A stretch of 64,000 bases of DNA, from contig NC_011144.1 of NCBI RefSeq assembly GCF_000017265.1, positions 558,001 through 622,000 of the forward strand, written 5' to 3'. The notes under the pieces were generated by a model. It was not told where the DNA came from and made no database searches. It worked only from the letters and a program-made list of their open reading frames with translations. The translations under genes and the position numbers were made by a program. This document shows positions 53,112-64,000 of the stretch, one piece after another (position 1 is the stretch's first letter; the number at the start of each line of letters is the position of its first letter). The stretch comes from Phenylobacterium zucineum HLK1 (GTDB taxonomy: Bacteria > Pseudomonadota > Alphaproteobacteria > Caulobacterales > Caulobacteraceae).

Positions 53112-53799
53112 TGGCCGGCAGGAGCGCGCCAAGAGCATCCAAGGGACCGACCCTGCTGCTGGAGAAGGCCTTCGTCGGCGGGCCGGTCTGCGGGGTGGAC
53201 GAGGCGGGGCGCGGCCCCTGGGCCGGACCGGTCTGCGCCGGCGCGGTGATCCTCGATTCCAATCCGCGCAAGGTCCCCAAGGGCCTCGACGATTCCAAGA
53301 AGCTCTCGGCCAAGGCGCGAGAGGCGCTGGAGGAGGAGATCAAGGAGAAGGCCGTGGCCTGGGGCGTCGGCTTCGCCAGCGTCTCCGAGATCGCCAGCCT
53401 GAACATCCTGCACGCCACGGGCCTGGCCATGTGCCGGGCTATCGAGGCCATGGCGGTGCAGCCCGCCTTCGCCCTGGTGGACGGCAACTACCGCTTCGAC
53501 CTGCCGTGCGAGGTGACGACGGTGGTGGGGGGCGACGCCAAGTCGAAATCGATCGCCGCGGCCTCGATCCTCGCCAAGGTCGCCCGCGACCGGCTGATGG
53601 TGGAGATGGACGCGCTCTATCCCGGCTACGGCTTCGCCAGCCACAAGGGCTACAACGCCCCCAGCCACGTCGAGGCCCTGGTCAGCCTCGGCCCCTGCGA
53701 GATCCATCGCCTGGCCTGGCGGCCGGTGAAGCTTGTCCTGGCCGGCAAGGATCCGAGGCTCGCGGGCGACCTCCAGGACGAGCTGCCGTTCGGCGAGGC

Positions 53800-53803
<4 letters not shown>
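53111..53803 (+). CDS. rnhB: Ribonuclease HII
   Basis: RNase HII removes ribonucleotides from DNA. The 230-residue protein has the [12 protein letters not shown] motif (Asp30, Glu31), [21 protein letters not shown] and [24 protein letters not shown], supplying the acidic residues of the active site. [15 protein letters not shown] and HRLAWRPVK close the family pattern. It shares one base with the tag stop. The TAA stop (53801-53803) is part of the CtrA-like box that precedes ccrM. Confidence 0.95.
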
Positions 53804-56010
<2,207 letters not shown>

Positions 56011-56127
56011 ACCGTCATCGGTCCGGCGCGCGCGAGCGGGATCGGGGGCGCAGGCGGCCTGCGTCGATTCGGCCGGCGCCTTGGGACCGCCTTCCGCAAG
56101 GGCCGGGGATGGCGGTATGTAGGGGCC

Positions 56128-56667
56128 ATGCGACGCCGCCTGCCGAGCTCCGCCGAGGCGCTCGAGATCCTGAAGCGCAAGCGCACGCGGCCGGCCCATC
56201 GCCCGCCGCCGCCGGCCGGTCGCGCCCTTACCGGCTTGATCCGCGAGCTGGACGCCCGCTTCGGCCAGGGCGCGAACGCCCTTTCGGCCCGCTGGCGGGA
56301 GGTGGTGGGCCCCGACATCGCCCGGCGCACCGAGCCGGTGAAGCTGGTGAAGGGCCGCAACGGCGGCCCCTCCTCGCTGGAGATCAGGGTCGCGGGGCCC
56401 TCGGCCGCCATCGTCCAGCATCAGGCCCACGAGATCCTCGCCCGGGTGAACCTCTTCCTGGGCCCGGACGCCGTTCAGAAGCTGCGGATCGTCCAGGGAC
56501 CGCTGCGCCGGACCGAGGCCGCGCCCGCCCCCGCCCGCCGCCGCGCCCGGCCGCTCGACGCCGCCGAGGAGGCGAAGCTCGCCGAAAGCCTGGCCGACGC
56601 GCCCGAGGGCAAGCTCAGGGACGCGCTGCTGGCGCTCGGCCGCGGCGTCCTGCGCCAAGGCCGATGA
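56128..56667 (+). CDS. DUF721 / DciA-like protein
   Basis: The 179-residue protein has a basic N-terminus (MRRRLPSSAEALEILKRKRTRP) and the DUF721 core (GLIRELDARFGQGANALSARWREVVGPDIARRTEPVKL...SLEIRVAGPSAAIVQHQAHEILARVNLFLGPDAVQKLRIVQGPL). DUF721 contains DciA, the replicative helicase operator of bacteria lacking DnaC/DnaI, though the alphaproteobacterial members are less studied. The tail is rich in Ala and Arg. It precedes the two dsbA-like genes and smc, an order I believe is common in alphaproteobacteria. Confidence 0.85.
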   Translation: MRRRLPSSAEALEILKRKRTRPAHRPPPPAGRALTGLIRELDARFGQGANALSARWREVVGPDIARRTEPVKLVKGRNGGPSSLEIRVAGPSAAIVQHQAHEILARVNLFLGPDAVQKLRIVQGPLRRTEAAPAPARRRARPLDAAEEAKLAESLADAPEGKLRDALLALGRGVLRQGR

Positions 56668-56797
56668 TCCGGGCGGCAGGTTGACTCAATTCCGCCGCCG
56701 TCCCATCGCGTAGGGAGGGGCGTGGCCGGCGCGGTTTGCGCGCGCTTTCGGGAATCGCGCTTTAATCCTTCGTTCAGAACTACCGGAAGGTCCTTCG

Positions 56798-57415
56798 ATG
56801 ACGATCCTCAGCCGCCGTCTTCTCCTGGTCGCCGCAGCGGGCGCGAGCCTCGTGCTCGCCGGATGCGGCAAGGGCGCCGGTCCCACGGCCTCCGCCGAGG
56901 ACATGACCCTCGGCGATGCGAATGCGCCGGTGAAGGTGGTCGAATACGCCTCGGTGACCTGCAGCCACTGCGCGGCCTTCAACGAGACGACCTTCCCGCA
57001 GTTCAAGGCCAAGTACATCGACACCGGCAAGGTGCACTACACCTTCAAGGAGTTCCTGACCCCGCCCGAGCAGGTCGCCGCCGCCGGATTCCTGGTCGCG
57101 CGCTGTGCGGGCAAGGACAAGTACTTCACGGTCATCGACGCCCTGTTCCGCTCGCAGCAGGAGATGTTCCAGAGCGGCGACATGCGCGGCGGCCTGCTGC
57201 GCGTCGCCCAGTCGGCCGGCATGACCGAGGCGCAGTTCAACGCCTGTATCCAGGACGAGGCGGCGCTGAAGGCGCTCAACGATCGGGTGGAGAAGGCGAT
57301 CCGCCAGGACGGCATCTCGGCCACCCCCACCTTCGTGGTCAACGGCAAGAAGGTGAAGGAAGGCGACATCACCCTGGCCGAGCTCGACGCGGCCATCGCC
57401 GAGGCTTCGAAGTAG
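56798..57415 (+). CDS. DsbA-family thioredoxin-fold lipoprotein
   Basis: The 205-residue protein has a lipoprotein signal (SRRLLLVAAAGASLVLAGCGKG, lipid-accepting Cys23) and a DsbA-like domain with the redox pair Cys55-Ser-His-Cys58 in YASVTCSHCAAFNETTFPQF. The cis-proline loop is ATPTFVVNGKKV. DUF/thioredoxin_4 proteins of this size act in periplasmic thiol oxidation or quality control. It is followed 2 bp later by a paralogue with a different type of signal. Confidence 0.9.
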   Translation: MTILSRRLLLVAAAGASLVLAGCGKGAGPTASAEDMTLGDANAPVKVVEYASVTCSHCAAFNETTFPQFKAKYIDTGKVHYTFKEFLTPPEQVAAAGFLVARCAGKDKYFTVIDALFRSQQEMFQSGDMRGGLLRVAQSAGMTEAQFNACIQDEAALKALNDRVEKAIRQDGISATPTFVVNGKKVKEGDITLAELDAAIAEASK

Positions 57416-57417
57416 CC

Positions 57418-58062
57418 GTGAACGCGCTCAGCCGCCGCGGCGCCCTCACGGTCGGTCTGGCCGCTGGCCTCGCCGGCGGTCTGGGCCTCGCGCTGGCGGG
57501 CCCGCAGGCGCTCGCGGCCGCCGAGCCGGCGGCAGGCGACATCAGCGTGGGCAGCCCCAAGGCGCCGGTGCACGTGGTCGAGTACCTGTCGGTCACCTGC
57601 CCGCACTGCGCGCACTTCAACGCCGACGTCTTCCCGACGCTGAAGGCGAAGTACATCGACACGGGCCAGGTGCGCTGGACCTTCCGGGAGATGCTGACCG
57701 CGCCGGGCAACGTCGCGGCCGCGGGCTTCCTGATGGCCCGCTGCGCCGGTCCGTCGAAGTACGTGAAGGTCGTGGACGAGGTCCTGCGCAGCCAGCCGCG
57801 CTGGCAGAGCGGGAACATCAAGCCGATCTTCCTGGAGATCGCCCAGGCGAACGGCCTGACCGAGGCGCAGTTCGAGGCCTGCCTGACCGATCCGAAGGGG
57901 CAGGAGGCGCTGCAGCAGCGGCTGATGCTCGCCCAGAAGGACGAGGTCACCGGCACGCCCACCTTCTTCGTCAACGGCAAGCGCGTCGGCGGCCCGGGCG
58001 TGCCCGATCTCGCCGACATGGAGGCGGCGATCGCACAGGCCGCGAAGGGCGGGAGGCGCTAG
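57418..58062 (+). CDS. DsbA-family thioredoxin-fold exported protein
   Basis: The 214-residue paralogue of the preceding gene has an export signal with two arginines (MNALSRRGALTVGLAAGLAGGLGLALA) that resembles a Tat signal, though the motif is imperfect. The redox pair is Cys61-Pro-His-Cys64 (YLSVTCPHCAHFNADVF), the same CPHC as E. coli DsbA, with cis-proline loop GTPTFFVNGKRV. Starts at GTG 57418. It is not lipidated, unlike its neighbour. smc begins 6 bp after the stop. Confidence 0.9.
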   Translation: MNALSRRGALTVGLAAGLAGGLGLALAGPQALAAAEPAAGDISVGSPKAPVHVVEYLSVTCPHCAHFNADVFPTLKAKYIDTGQVRWTFREMLTAPGNVAAAGFLMARCAGPSKYVKVVDEVLRSQPRWQSGNIKPIFLEIAQANGLTEAQFEACLTDPKGQEALQQRLMLAQKDEVTGTPTFFVNGKRVGGPGVPDLADMEAAIAQAAKGGRR

Positions 58063-58068
58063 GGGCCC

Positions 58069-61000
58069 GTGCACTTCCAGCGGCTGCGACTGTCGGGCTT
58101 CAAGTCCTTCGTCGATCCGACCGAGTTCCGGATCGAGCGGGGAATCACGGGCATCGTCGGTCCGAACGGCTGCGGCAAGTCGAACCTGCTCGAGGCGCTC
58201 CGCTGGGTGATGGGCGCCAACTCGGCCAAGGCGATGCGCGCCGGCGGCATGGACGACGTGATCTTCGCCGGCGCCGCCAACCGCCCGGGGCGCAACCACG
58301 CCGAAGTCTCGCTCACCATCGACAACTCGGACCGGCGGGCGCCGGCGGCCTTCAACGACCATCCGGTGCTCGAGGTGGTCCGCCGGATCGACCGCGGCGA
58401 GGGCTCGACCTACCGGATCAACGGCCGCGAGGTCCGCGCCCGCGACGTCCAGCTCCTGTTCGCCGACGCCTCCACCGGATCGAACTCGCCGGCCCTGGTC
58501 CGCCAGGGCCAGATCTCGGAGCTGATCTCGGCCAAGCCGCAGAACCGCCGCCTGATCCTGGAGGAGGCCGCCGGCGTCTCGGGCCTGCACTCGCGGCGGC
58601 ACGAGGCCGAGCTGCGGCTGCGGGCCGCCGAAGCCAACCTCGCCCGCCTCGACGACGTGGCCGCCGAGCTGGAGAGCGCGCTGAGCCGCCTCAAGCGCGA
58701 GGCCCGGCAGGCCGAGCGCTACCGCAAGCTTTCGGCTGAGATCCGCGCCCTGCAGGGGGCGGTCCTCTACGCCAAATACGCCGAAGCCCGGGCCGCCGCC
58801 GAGCGGCTGGCCGCCGAGGCCGCGGCCGCCGTCCGCGCCGTGGACGAGACCGCCCGCGCCGCCGCCGCGGCCACGGTCCGCGCGTCCCAGGCCGAGGAGG
58901 CGCTGAAGCCCCTGCGCGAGGCCGAGACCATCGCCGCGGCCGTGCTGCACAAGCTGGCCATCGACAAGGATCGGCTGGAGCGGGAGGAGGAGGCCCACGC
59001 CGCCGAGCTGGCCCGCCTGACCGGCGAGGTCGAGCGGATCGACGCCGACGCCGCGCGCGAGCGCCATATCGTCGAGGACGCCGAGGTCGCGCTCAAGCGG
59101 CTGGCCGAGGACCTGTCCGCCCTGGAAGGCGACGTTGCGACCTCGCCGGAGCGGGGCCCCGAGCTGGAGGCGGCCGCCCGCGCCGCCGAGGCGGCCCGCG
59201 CCGAGGCCGACGCCGAGGTGGAGCGGCTGGCCGCCGAGGTCGCCGCCCAGGAGGCCCGCGCCCGCGCCGCCCGGGCGCGGATCGAGGAGGCCCAGGGTCG
59301 GGTCGTCCGCACGCGGCGCGCCCTGGACCAGGCGCGGCAGGAGCGCCAGGCCATCGCGCTCGCGGCCAATCCCCAGGCCCTGCAGGCGAAAGTCGACCTC
59401 GAGGCCGCCGAGGCGGCCCTGGCGGCCGCGCGGGCCGCCCTCGACGCCGCGGAGGAGGAGCGGAGCAAGGCCACCGAGGCCGAGGCCGCCGCTCGCGACG
59501 CGGCCCGCAAGCTGGAGGAGCAGCTCGGCCGCTTCACCGCCGAGGCGCGCGCCCTGGCCGGCCTCGTCGCCCAGGCCAAGCGGGGCGGGTTCGCTCCGGC
59601 GCTGGACTCGGTCTCGCCGGACCGCGGCTATGAGGCCGCCCTCGCCGCGGCCCTCGGCGATGACCTCGACGCCGCGCTCGACCCGGCGGCGCCCGCGTTC
59701 TGGGGCGGCCGCGATGCGCCGGCGCCGCAATGGCCGCAGGGCGCGGCGCCGCTCGCCCCGCTGGTGAAGGCGCCGCCGGCGCTGGCCGCCCGGCTCGCCT
59801 ACGTGGCGCTGGTGGACCGCGCCGACGGCGACCGGCTGCAGAAGCTGCTTCCGCCCGGCGGCCGGCTCGTCTCGAAGGAAGGCGACCTCTGGCGCTGGGA
59901 CGGCTTCACGGCCCGCGCCGAGGCGCCCAAGCCCGCGGCCGTGCGCCTGGAGCAGAAGACGCGCCTGGCCGAGGTCGAAGCCGAGATCGAGAAGCTGGAG
60001 CCCAGGGCCCAGGCCGCCCGCGCGGCCCAGGCCGCCGCCGCCCAGCGCCTGCGCGCGGCCGACGAGGCGCTGCGCGAGGCGCGCCGGCAGCCGCCGGCCC
60101 TCGAGCAGAAGGCCGCCCACGCCAGGGCCGCGCTGGCGCGCTTCGACCAGGAGGCCGCCCGAAACGAGGCGCGCGCCGCCTCGCTGGACGACCTGATCGG
60201 CCGATTCGAGGCCGAGTTCGCCGAGCACGAGGCCCAGCTCGCCGCGGTCGAGGCCGAGGCCGGCGGCGAGGCCGGCGCGGGCGACCTCGCCGAGCGCCTC
60301 GCCGCCGCCCGCGCGGCCGCCGGCCCGGCCCGGGAGGCCGCCGCCGCCGCGCGCGCCGCCTACGAGATGGAGATCCGCGAGCGCGAGGGCCGCGCCCGCC
60401 GCCTGGAGGGCCTCCGCCGCGACCGGGAGGACTGGACCCGCCGTTCCGCCGCCGCGGCGCGGCGCCTCGAACAGCTCGCCGCCGCCCGCGAGAAGGCCTG
60501 GGCCGCGCTCGAGGCCGCCAAGGCGGCGCCCAGCACGCTGGAAGCCCGGCGCGAGAAGCTGCTGGACGAACTGGCCCAGGCCGAGGCGCGCCGGGCCAAG
60601 ACCTCCGACGCCCTCGCCGCCGCCGAGCACGAACGGGCCGAGGCCGACCGGGCGCTCCGCCAGGCCGAGGCGGCGGCAGGCGAGGCGCGCGAACTGCGGG
60701 CCAGCTTCACCGCCCACTCCGAAGCCGCGGCCCAGCGCCTGGCCGAGGTCACGGCGATGATCCGCGACACGGCCCAGATGGAGCCTGAGGCCCTGGGGCG
60801 GAGGCTCGCGGACGAGGCGGTGGCCATCCCCACCGACGCCGAGGGCATGGAGGCCCACCTCTTCAACCTCGAGCGCCAGCGCGAGGCGATCGGGCCGGTG
60901 AACCTGCGGGCGGAGGAAGAGGCGACGGAATACGCCACGCGCCTCGAGACCATGCAGGCCGAGCGCTCGGACCTGACCGGCGCCATCGCCCGCCTGCGGC

Positions 61001-61512
61001 AGGGCATCGACGAGCTGAACGGCGAGGGCCGCGAGCGCCTGACCGCCGCGTTCGACGTCATCAACGAGCACTTCAAGACGCTCTTCTCCACGCTGTTCCA
61101 GGGCGGCCAGGCAGAGCTGCGGCTGGTGGAGTCGGACGATCCGCTGGAAGCGGGGCTGGAGATCTACGCCTGCCCGCCGGGCAAGCGGCTGGCCGCCATG
61201 AGCCTGATGAGCGGCGGCGAACAGGCGCTGACCGCCGCGGCCCTGATCTTCGCCGTCTTCCTCGCCCAGCCGGCGCCGATCTGCGTGCTGGACGAGGTGG
61301 ACGCGCCGCTCGACGACGCCAACGTCGACCGCTTCTGCAACATGATCGACGAGATGTGCCGGCGCACCGAGACCCGGTTCATCGTCATCACCCACAATCC
61401 GGTCACCATGGCCCGCGCCGATCGCCTGTTCGGGGTGACGATGGCCGAGCGGGGGGTCTCGCAGCTGGTGTCGGTGGACCTGAGGCAGGCCGAGGCCATG
61501 GCGGCCCAGTAG
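58069..61512 (+). CDS. smc: Chromosome segregation protein SMC
   Basis: SMC is the ATPase of bacterial condensin. The 1147-residue protein has Walker A ([16 protein letters not shown], about residues 31-46), a long Ala/Arg/Glu-rich coiled coil, a hinge near 500-640 ([27 protein letters not shown]), the returning coil, the signature [19 protein letters not shown] (about 1045) and Walker [18 protein letters not shown] (about 1073). Translation starts at GTG 58069. ScpA and ScpB are not in the window. The gene is followed by a 163-bp gap with the ATP synthase promoter. Confidence 0.95.
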   Translation: MHFQRLRLSGFKSFVDPTEFRIERGITGIVGPNGCGKSNLLEALRWVMGANSAKAMRAGGMDDVIFAGAANRPGRNHAEVSLTIDNSDRRAPAAFNDHPVLEVVRRIDRGEGSTYRINGREVRARDVQLLFADASTGSNSPALVRQGQISELISAKPQNRRLILEEAAGVSGLHSRRHEAELRLRAAEANLARLDDVAAELESALSRLKREARQAERYRKLSAEIRALQGAVLYAKYAEARAAAERLAAEAAAAVRAVDETARAAAAATVRASQAEEALKPLREAETIAAAVLHKLAIDKDRLEREEEAHAAELARLTGEVERIDADAARERHIVEDAEVALKRLAEDLSALEGDVATSPERGPELEAAARAAEAARAEADAEVERLAAEVAAQEARARAARARIEEAQGRVVRTRRALDQARQERQAIALAANPQALQAKVDLEAAEAALAAARAALDAAEEERSKATEAEAAARDAARKLEEQLGRFTAEARALAGLVAQAKRGGFAPALDSVSPDRGYEAALAAALGDDLDAALDPAAPAFWGGRDAPAPQWPQGAAPLAPLVKAPPALAARLAYVALVDRADGDRLQKLLPPGGRLVSKEGDLWRWDGFTARAEAPKPAAVRLEQKTRLAEVEAEIEKLEPRAQAARAAQAAAAQRLRAADEALREARRQPPALEQKAAHARAALARFDQEAARNEARAASLDDLIGRFEAEFAEHEAQLAAVEAEAGGEAGAGDLAERLAAARAAAGPAREAAAAARAAYEMEIREREGRARRLEGLRRDREDWTRRSAAAARRLEQLAAAREKAWAALEAAKAAPSTLEARREKLLDELAQAEARRAKTSDALAAAEHERAEADRALRQAEAAAGEARELRASFTAHSEAAAQRLAEVTAMIRDTAQMEPEALGRRLADEAVAIPTDAEGMEAHLFNLERQREAIGPVNLRAEEEATEYATRLETMQAERSDLTGAIARLRQGIDELNGEGRERLTAAFDVINEHFKTLFSTLFQGGQAELRLVESDDPLEAGLEIYACPPGKRLAAMSLMSGGEQALTAAALIFAVFLAQPAPICVLDEVDAPLDDANVDRFCNMIDEMCRRTETRFIVITHNPVTMARADRLFGVTMAERGVSQLVSVDLRQAEAMAAQ

Positions 61513-61601
61513 GGCGGCGCCCCAGGGGAAGGTGGCGGACGTTCTGCCACACTTCCAATTTTGTCATTAAAAACAGTCGGATAGATACTTCCGAGGCAGC
61601 C

Positions 61602-61628
61602 TTGACGCACTGCACACGCGTCTATAGG
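61602..61628 (+). promoter_or_regulatory. Candidate promoter of the F0 ATP synthase operon
   Basis: TTGACG (61602-61607) and TATAGG (61623-61628) are 15 nt apart, 48 bp before the atpI start. The -35 fits the housekeeping consensus of Caulobacter-type promoters well; the -10 is approximate. This lies in the 163-bp gap after smc, whose first part is AT-rich. Confidence 0.5.
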
Positions 61629-61675
61629 TTCCGCGCGACTTCAAGCCCCCGCCGTGGCGGCGACGTCGCGGTCTT

Positions 61676-62047
61676 ATGGCCTCCCGACCCATGCCGCAAA
61701 CGGACGAGACGCGCGAAGAGGCGCTTCGGCGCCTGGACGCCCAGGCCCGCGCCCTCCAGGCGCGGACCGCGCCCAAGGAGCCGACCGACTACGGCTCCAA
61801 GGCGGCGGGGTATGGCTATCGGCTGCTCGGCGTCCTGCTGGGCGGCCTCTTTGTCGGTCTGGGGTTCGGCGCAGCCGTCGACGCCCTCGCCGGCACGGGG
61901 CCTTGGGGAATGATCGTCGGAGTCCTGGTGGGCTTCGTGGTGTCGATCTGGATGGCCGTCCGCTCAGCGCAGCGGATGTCCGCCGAAGCGGAGAGGGAAT
62001 GGGGTCCCGCGAAGGACCTCCCCCTCGACGGCGACGAGGAAGATTGA
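61676..62047 (+). CDS. atpI: ATP synthase assembly protein I (AtpI)
   Basis: AtpI aids assembly of the c-ring. The 123-residue protein has a charged N-terminal region and two helices with glycine-rich packing (GYRLLGVLLGGLFVGLGFGAAVDALAG, WGMIVGVLVGFVVSIWMAV), as in AtpI/Q-family proteins, then an acidic tail (GDEED). The ATG at 61676 gives MASRPMPQTDE; an internal ATG at 61691 is possible. It is the first gene of the F0 operon, 16 bp before atpB. Confidence 0.88.
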   Translation: MASRPMPQTDETREEALRRLDAQARALQARTAPKEPTDYGSKAAGYGYRLLGVLLGGLFVGLGFGAAVDALAGTGPWGMIVGVLVGFVVSIWMAVRSAQRMSAEAEREWGPAKDLPLDGDEED

Positions 62048-62063
62048 GGGAGTTCGAGGCGGC

Positions 62064-62849
62064 ATGGCCGACCCGATGCACCAGTTCGAGGTCCAGAAGA
62101 TCGTGGACCTCCCGGATCTGACCATCCCCGGCGTGGGCGTCATCGATATGGCGTTCACCAACTCGACGCTGGCCATGACCCTGGCCGCCGCCGGGATCGC
62201 CACGTTCTTCGGCCTGGCCACGGCGCGCGGCGCAGTGGTTCCCGGCCGTCTGCAGATGATCGGCGAGGCGGCCTTCGGCTACATCGACGACCTGACGACC
62301 AGCATCATCGGCCACGAAGGCAAGCGGTTCTTCCCGTTCGTCTTCACGCTCTTCCTGTTCATCCTGGCGATGAACCTGCTGGGCATGTTCCTGGTGTTCA
62401 CGGCGACGTCGCAGCTCGCCGTCACCGCGACGCTCGCGGCCCTGACGATCCTCCTGGTGCTGATCGTCGGCTTCGCCCGCAACGGCCACAACATGTACAA
62501 GCTGTTCGTCCCCTCGGGCGTGCCCTGGTACATGCTGATCCTGGTGACCCCGATCGAGCTGATCTCGTTCCTGCTCCGGCCGGTCACCCTGGCGCTTCGT
62601 CTCTTCGGCAACATGCTCGGCGGCCACGTGGCCCTGAAGGTGTTCGCCGGTTTCGTGGTCTCGCTGGGCGCGCTGGCGGCCGGCGGCGGCCTCGGGCTGC
62701 TGGGCATCCCCGGCGCCCTGCTGTCGCTGGGCGGCGTCGTCGCCCTGACGGCCCTGGAGTTCCTGGTGGCGTTCCTCCAGGCCTTCGTCTTCGCAGTTCT
62801 GGCCTGCGTCTATCTCAACGACGTGGTCAACCTCGGCCATCACCACTGA
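62064..62849 (+). CDS. atpB: ATP synthase F0 subunit a
   Basis: Subunit a forms the proton half-channels of F0. The 261-residue protein has five to six helices, with the essential arginine in VTLALRLFGNMLGGHVALKVFAGF, preceded by YMLILVTPIELISFLLRP. The final helix (EFLVAFLQAFVFAVLACVYLNDVVNLGHHH) also carries the family pattern. atpE follows 52 bp later with a weak ribosome site (TAGGAC). Confidence 0.96.
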   Translation: MADPMHQFEVQKIVDLPDLTIPGVGVIDMAFTNSTLAMTLAAAGIATFFGLATARGAVVPGRLQMIGEAAFGYIDDLTTSIIGHEGKRFFPFVFTLFLFILAMNLLGMFLVFTATSQLAVTATLAALTILLVLIVGFARNGHNMYKLFVPSGVPWYMLILVTPIELISFLLRPVTLALRLFGNMLGGHVALKVFAGFVVSLGALAAGGGLGLLGIPGALLSLGGVVALTALEFLVAFLQAFVFAVLACVYLNDVVNLGHHH

Positions 62850-62901
62850 TCGGCCGGCAGTACGAACCTTCAACTCTCAACTTCGGTAGGACTAGGACAT
62901 C

Positions 62902-63126
62902 ATGGAAGCGGAAGCCGCTAAGTACATCGGCGCTGGTCTCGCGACCCTCGGCATGATCGGCGCGGGCATCGGCGTGGGCACCCTCTTCAGCGGGTTCCTG
63001 CAAGGCGCCACCCGCAATCCGTCCGCCGCCGGCGGCCAGTTCACGAACCTCATCCTGGGCGCGGCTCTGACCGAAGCGCTGGGCATCCTGGCCTTCGTGC
63101 TCGGCCTGCTGATCCTCTTCAGCTAA
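62902..63126 (+). CDS. atpE: ATP synthase F0 subunit c
   Basis: Subunit c forms the rotor ring. The 74-residue protein has two helices (YIGAGLATLGMIGAGIGVGTLFSGFL and LILGAALTEALGILAFVLGLLILF) joined by the polar loop QGATRNPSA. The proton-carrying glutamate is in ALTEALGIL. The GAGIGVG glycine pattern is conserved. A strong intercistronic hairpin follows, before the b' gene. Confidence 0.96.
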   Translation: MEAEAAKYIGAGLATLGMIGAGIGVGTLFSGFLQGATRNPSAAGGQFTNLILGAALTEALGILAFVLGLLILFS

Positions 63127-63142
63127 GTCAAAGACCCGTCGG

Positions 63143-63172
63143 GCCGGCGCGCCGTTCCGCGGCGGCGCCGGC
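63143..63172 (+). promoter_or_regulatory. Intercistronic hairpin between atpE and the b' gene
   Basis: GCCGGCGC (63143-63150) pairs with GCGCCGGC (63165-63172), and an inner GCCG (63151-63154) pairs with CGGC (63160-63163) around TTCCG, with one bulged base. No T-tract follows. It probably protects the atpE message from 3' decay, so that more subunit c is made. Confidence 0.65.
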
Positions 63173-63198
63173 TCAACGCATAAGGACGTCCGAGCCAG

Positions 63199-63819
63199 AT
63201 GGCGACTGAGTCCCCTAGCGCGCCGCCCGTCGGCGCCCACGACGGCAATCCCGCCGCCGAAGCCGCTGAGGCTGTGCACGGCCACGAGGTCCCCGCGGGC
63301 GCCTCGGAAGTCGCGGCGCACGGCGGCGAGGGCGGCGGCCTGCCGCAGTTCGAGGTCGAGTACTGGGGCGGCCAGATCATCTGGCTGCTGATCCTGTTCG
63401 CGATCCTCTACTTCCTGTTCGCGAAGGTGTTCACGCCGCGCTACCGCAAGGTTGTCGAGGCGCGCGCCGAGACGATCGCCGGCGCGCTGGAGGAAGCCCG
63501 CCGCGTGCAGGCCGAGGCCGACAACCAGGCGGCGGCGGTGAAGGCCGAGGTCGAGCAGGCCCGGTCGAGCGCCCGCAAGGTCGTGGCCGACGCCAACGCC
63601 AAGGCGGCGGCCGAGCTGGCCCGCAGCCAGGCGGCCGAAGACGCGCGGCTCAACGCCGAGCTGGACCAGGCCGAGCAGCGCATCCGCAAGATGCGCGACG
63701 GGGCCATGACCAACGTCGAGGCGATCGCCGCGGACACGGCCAAGACCATCGTCGAGAAGCTGACCGGCAAGGCGGTGACGCCGGCCGAAGCCGGCGCGCT
63801 CAGCGCCACGCGCTCCTAG
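63199..63819 (+). CDS. ATP synthase F0 subunit b'
   Basis: The 206-residue protein has a Gly/Ala/His-rich N-terminal extension (residues 1-50), one membrane helix (YWGGQIIWLLILFAILYFLFAKVFTP) and a long amphipathic helix (about 85-195) that forms the peripheral stalk. Photosynthetic bacteria and alphaproteobacteria have two forms, b and b', and this first one with the extension is b'. A second b gene follows 10 bp downstream. Confidence 0.92.
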   Translation: MATESPSAPPVGAHDGNPAAEAAEAVHGHEVPAGASEVAAHGGEGGGLPQFEVEYWGGQIIWLLILFAILYFLFAKVFTPRYRKVVEARAETIAGALEEARRVQAEADNQAAAVKAEVEQARSSARKVVADANAKAAAELARSQAAEDARLNAELDQAEQRIRKMRDGAMTNVEAIAADTAKTIVEKLTGKAVTPAEAGALSATRS

Positions 63820-63829
63820 AGGACAGAAG

Positions 63830-64000
63830 ATGCCTGCTTTCCTGAATCCGGCCGAGGCGGAGTTCTGGGTCGGCGCCGGCCTGCTGATCTTCCTGGGGAT
63901 CGTCTTCTTCGGCGCCAAGGCCCACAAGGCCATCGCCGCGGCGCTCGACGCCAAGGCGGCCTCGATCCAGGCCAACCTCGACGAGGCGGCCCGGATCCGC
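63830..64000 (+). CDS. atpF: ATP synthase F0 subunit b, N-terminal part
   Basis: The gene starts at the ATG at 63830 with GAGGACAG upstream and is cut by the window edge after 57 codons. Visible are MPAFLNPAEAEFWVGAGLLIFLGIVFFGAKAHKAI (one helix) and ALDAKAASIQANLDEAARIR, the start of the stalk helix. It is the standard partner of b'. No F1 genes are in view. Confidence 0.93.
   Translation, partial: MPAFLNPAEAEFWVGAGLLIFLGIVFFGAKAHKAIAAALDAKAASIQANLDEAARIR

Noticed and set aside
57037..61395. Open frame of 1452 codons opposite smc
   Set aside because: Its Gly/Leu/Arg/Ala-rich composition has no domain, and it mirrors the codon pattern of smc on the other strand.

Overview
The window is GC-rich (about 70% by eye) chromosomal DNA from an alphaproteobacterium, most likely in the Caulobacterales (Caulobacter, Phenylobacterium or a close relative). 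The main clues are a CcrM-type DNA methyltransferase between rnhB and mutY with a CtrA-like box and GANTC sites in its leader, an alphaproteobacterial split F0 operon with b and b' subunits, a tandem pair of TonB-dependent receptors, and a cox cluster ordered ctaC-ctaD-ctaB-coxF-ctaG-...-ctaE-DUF983-surf1. I saw no phage, IS, CRISPR, rRNA or tRNA. Nearly all the DNA is dense, short-spaced housekeeping sequence.

Layout. 1-7.2 kb: end of a fatty acid desaturase, a small methyltransferase, a CAP-domain/RTX secreted protein, a YcaQ-type DNA glycosylase, polyphosphate kinase 2, rsmE, glutamate-cysteine ligase and a DUF427 protein. 7.4-13.5 kb: a POT transporter with a shared terminator, then two tandem paralogous TonB-dependent receptors that also share their 5' leader. 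13.6-25.1 kb: tldD, then the cytochrome c oxidase cluster (subunits II, I, heme O synthase, a 50-residue CoxF-like protein, CtaG, an unknown exported protein, subunit III, DUF983, SURF1) running into thrC and an M16 peptidase. 25.1-34.1 kb: acetyltransferase, degenerate-GGDEF/EAL protein, AlgH, peroxiredoxin, Mpg glycosylase, amidohydrolase, hybrid histidine kinase and acyl-CoA dehydrogenase. 34.1-41.3 kb: tsaC, FAD-linked oxidase, yaaA, 3-hydroxybutyrate dehydrogenase, a nitronate monooxygenase-like gene, a YbjN-like exported protein and an SPFH/NfeD pair. 41.4-49.3 kb: a periplasmic protein of five four-cysteine repeats, a feruloyl-CoA synthase-like/ThDP enzyme operon, an ECF42 sigma factor with its DGPF partner, and a beta-lactamase-fold serine hydrolase. 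49.3-56.7 kb: dihydroorotase-like enzyme, GT9 glycosyltransferase, ygfZ, tag, rnhB, ccrM, mutY and a DUF721/DciA-like gene. 56.8-64 kb: two tandem DsbA-like proteins, smc, and the start of the F0 ATP synthase operon (atpI-atpB-atpE-b'-b, the last cut by the window edge).

How the genes work together. Two respiratory blocks stand out: oxidase assembly (15.4-22.4 kb) and F0 ATP synthase (61.7 kb to the end). Genome maintenance is well represented, with four base-excision glycosylases (YcaQ, Mpg, Tag, MutY), RNase HII, CcrM, SMC and a DciA-like protein. The points most worth a second look are regulatory: a perfect hairpin burying the Shine-Dalgarno of the nitronate monooxygenase-like gene, an ECF42-type promoter before the DGPF-sigma pair, the duplicated leaders of the two receptors, and 12-bp repeats that supply the stop codons of two convergent genes. 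At the protein level, the five-repeat cysteine protein, the CAP-RTX protein, the dihydroorotase with altered metal-site histidines and the feruloyl-CoA synthase/ThDP operon are the least ordinary.
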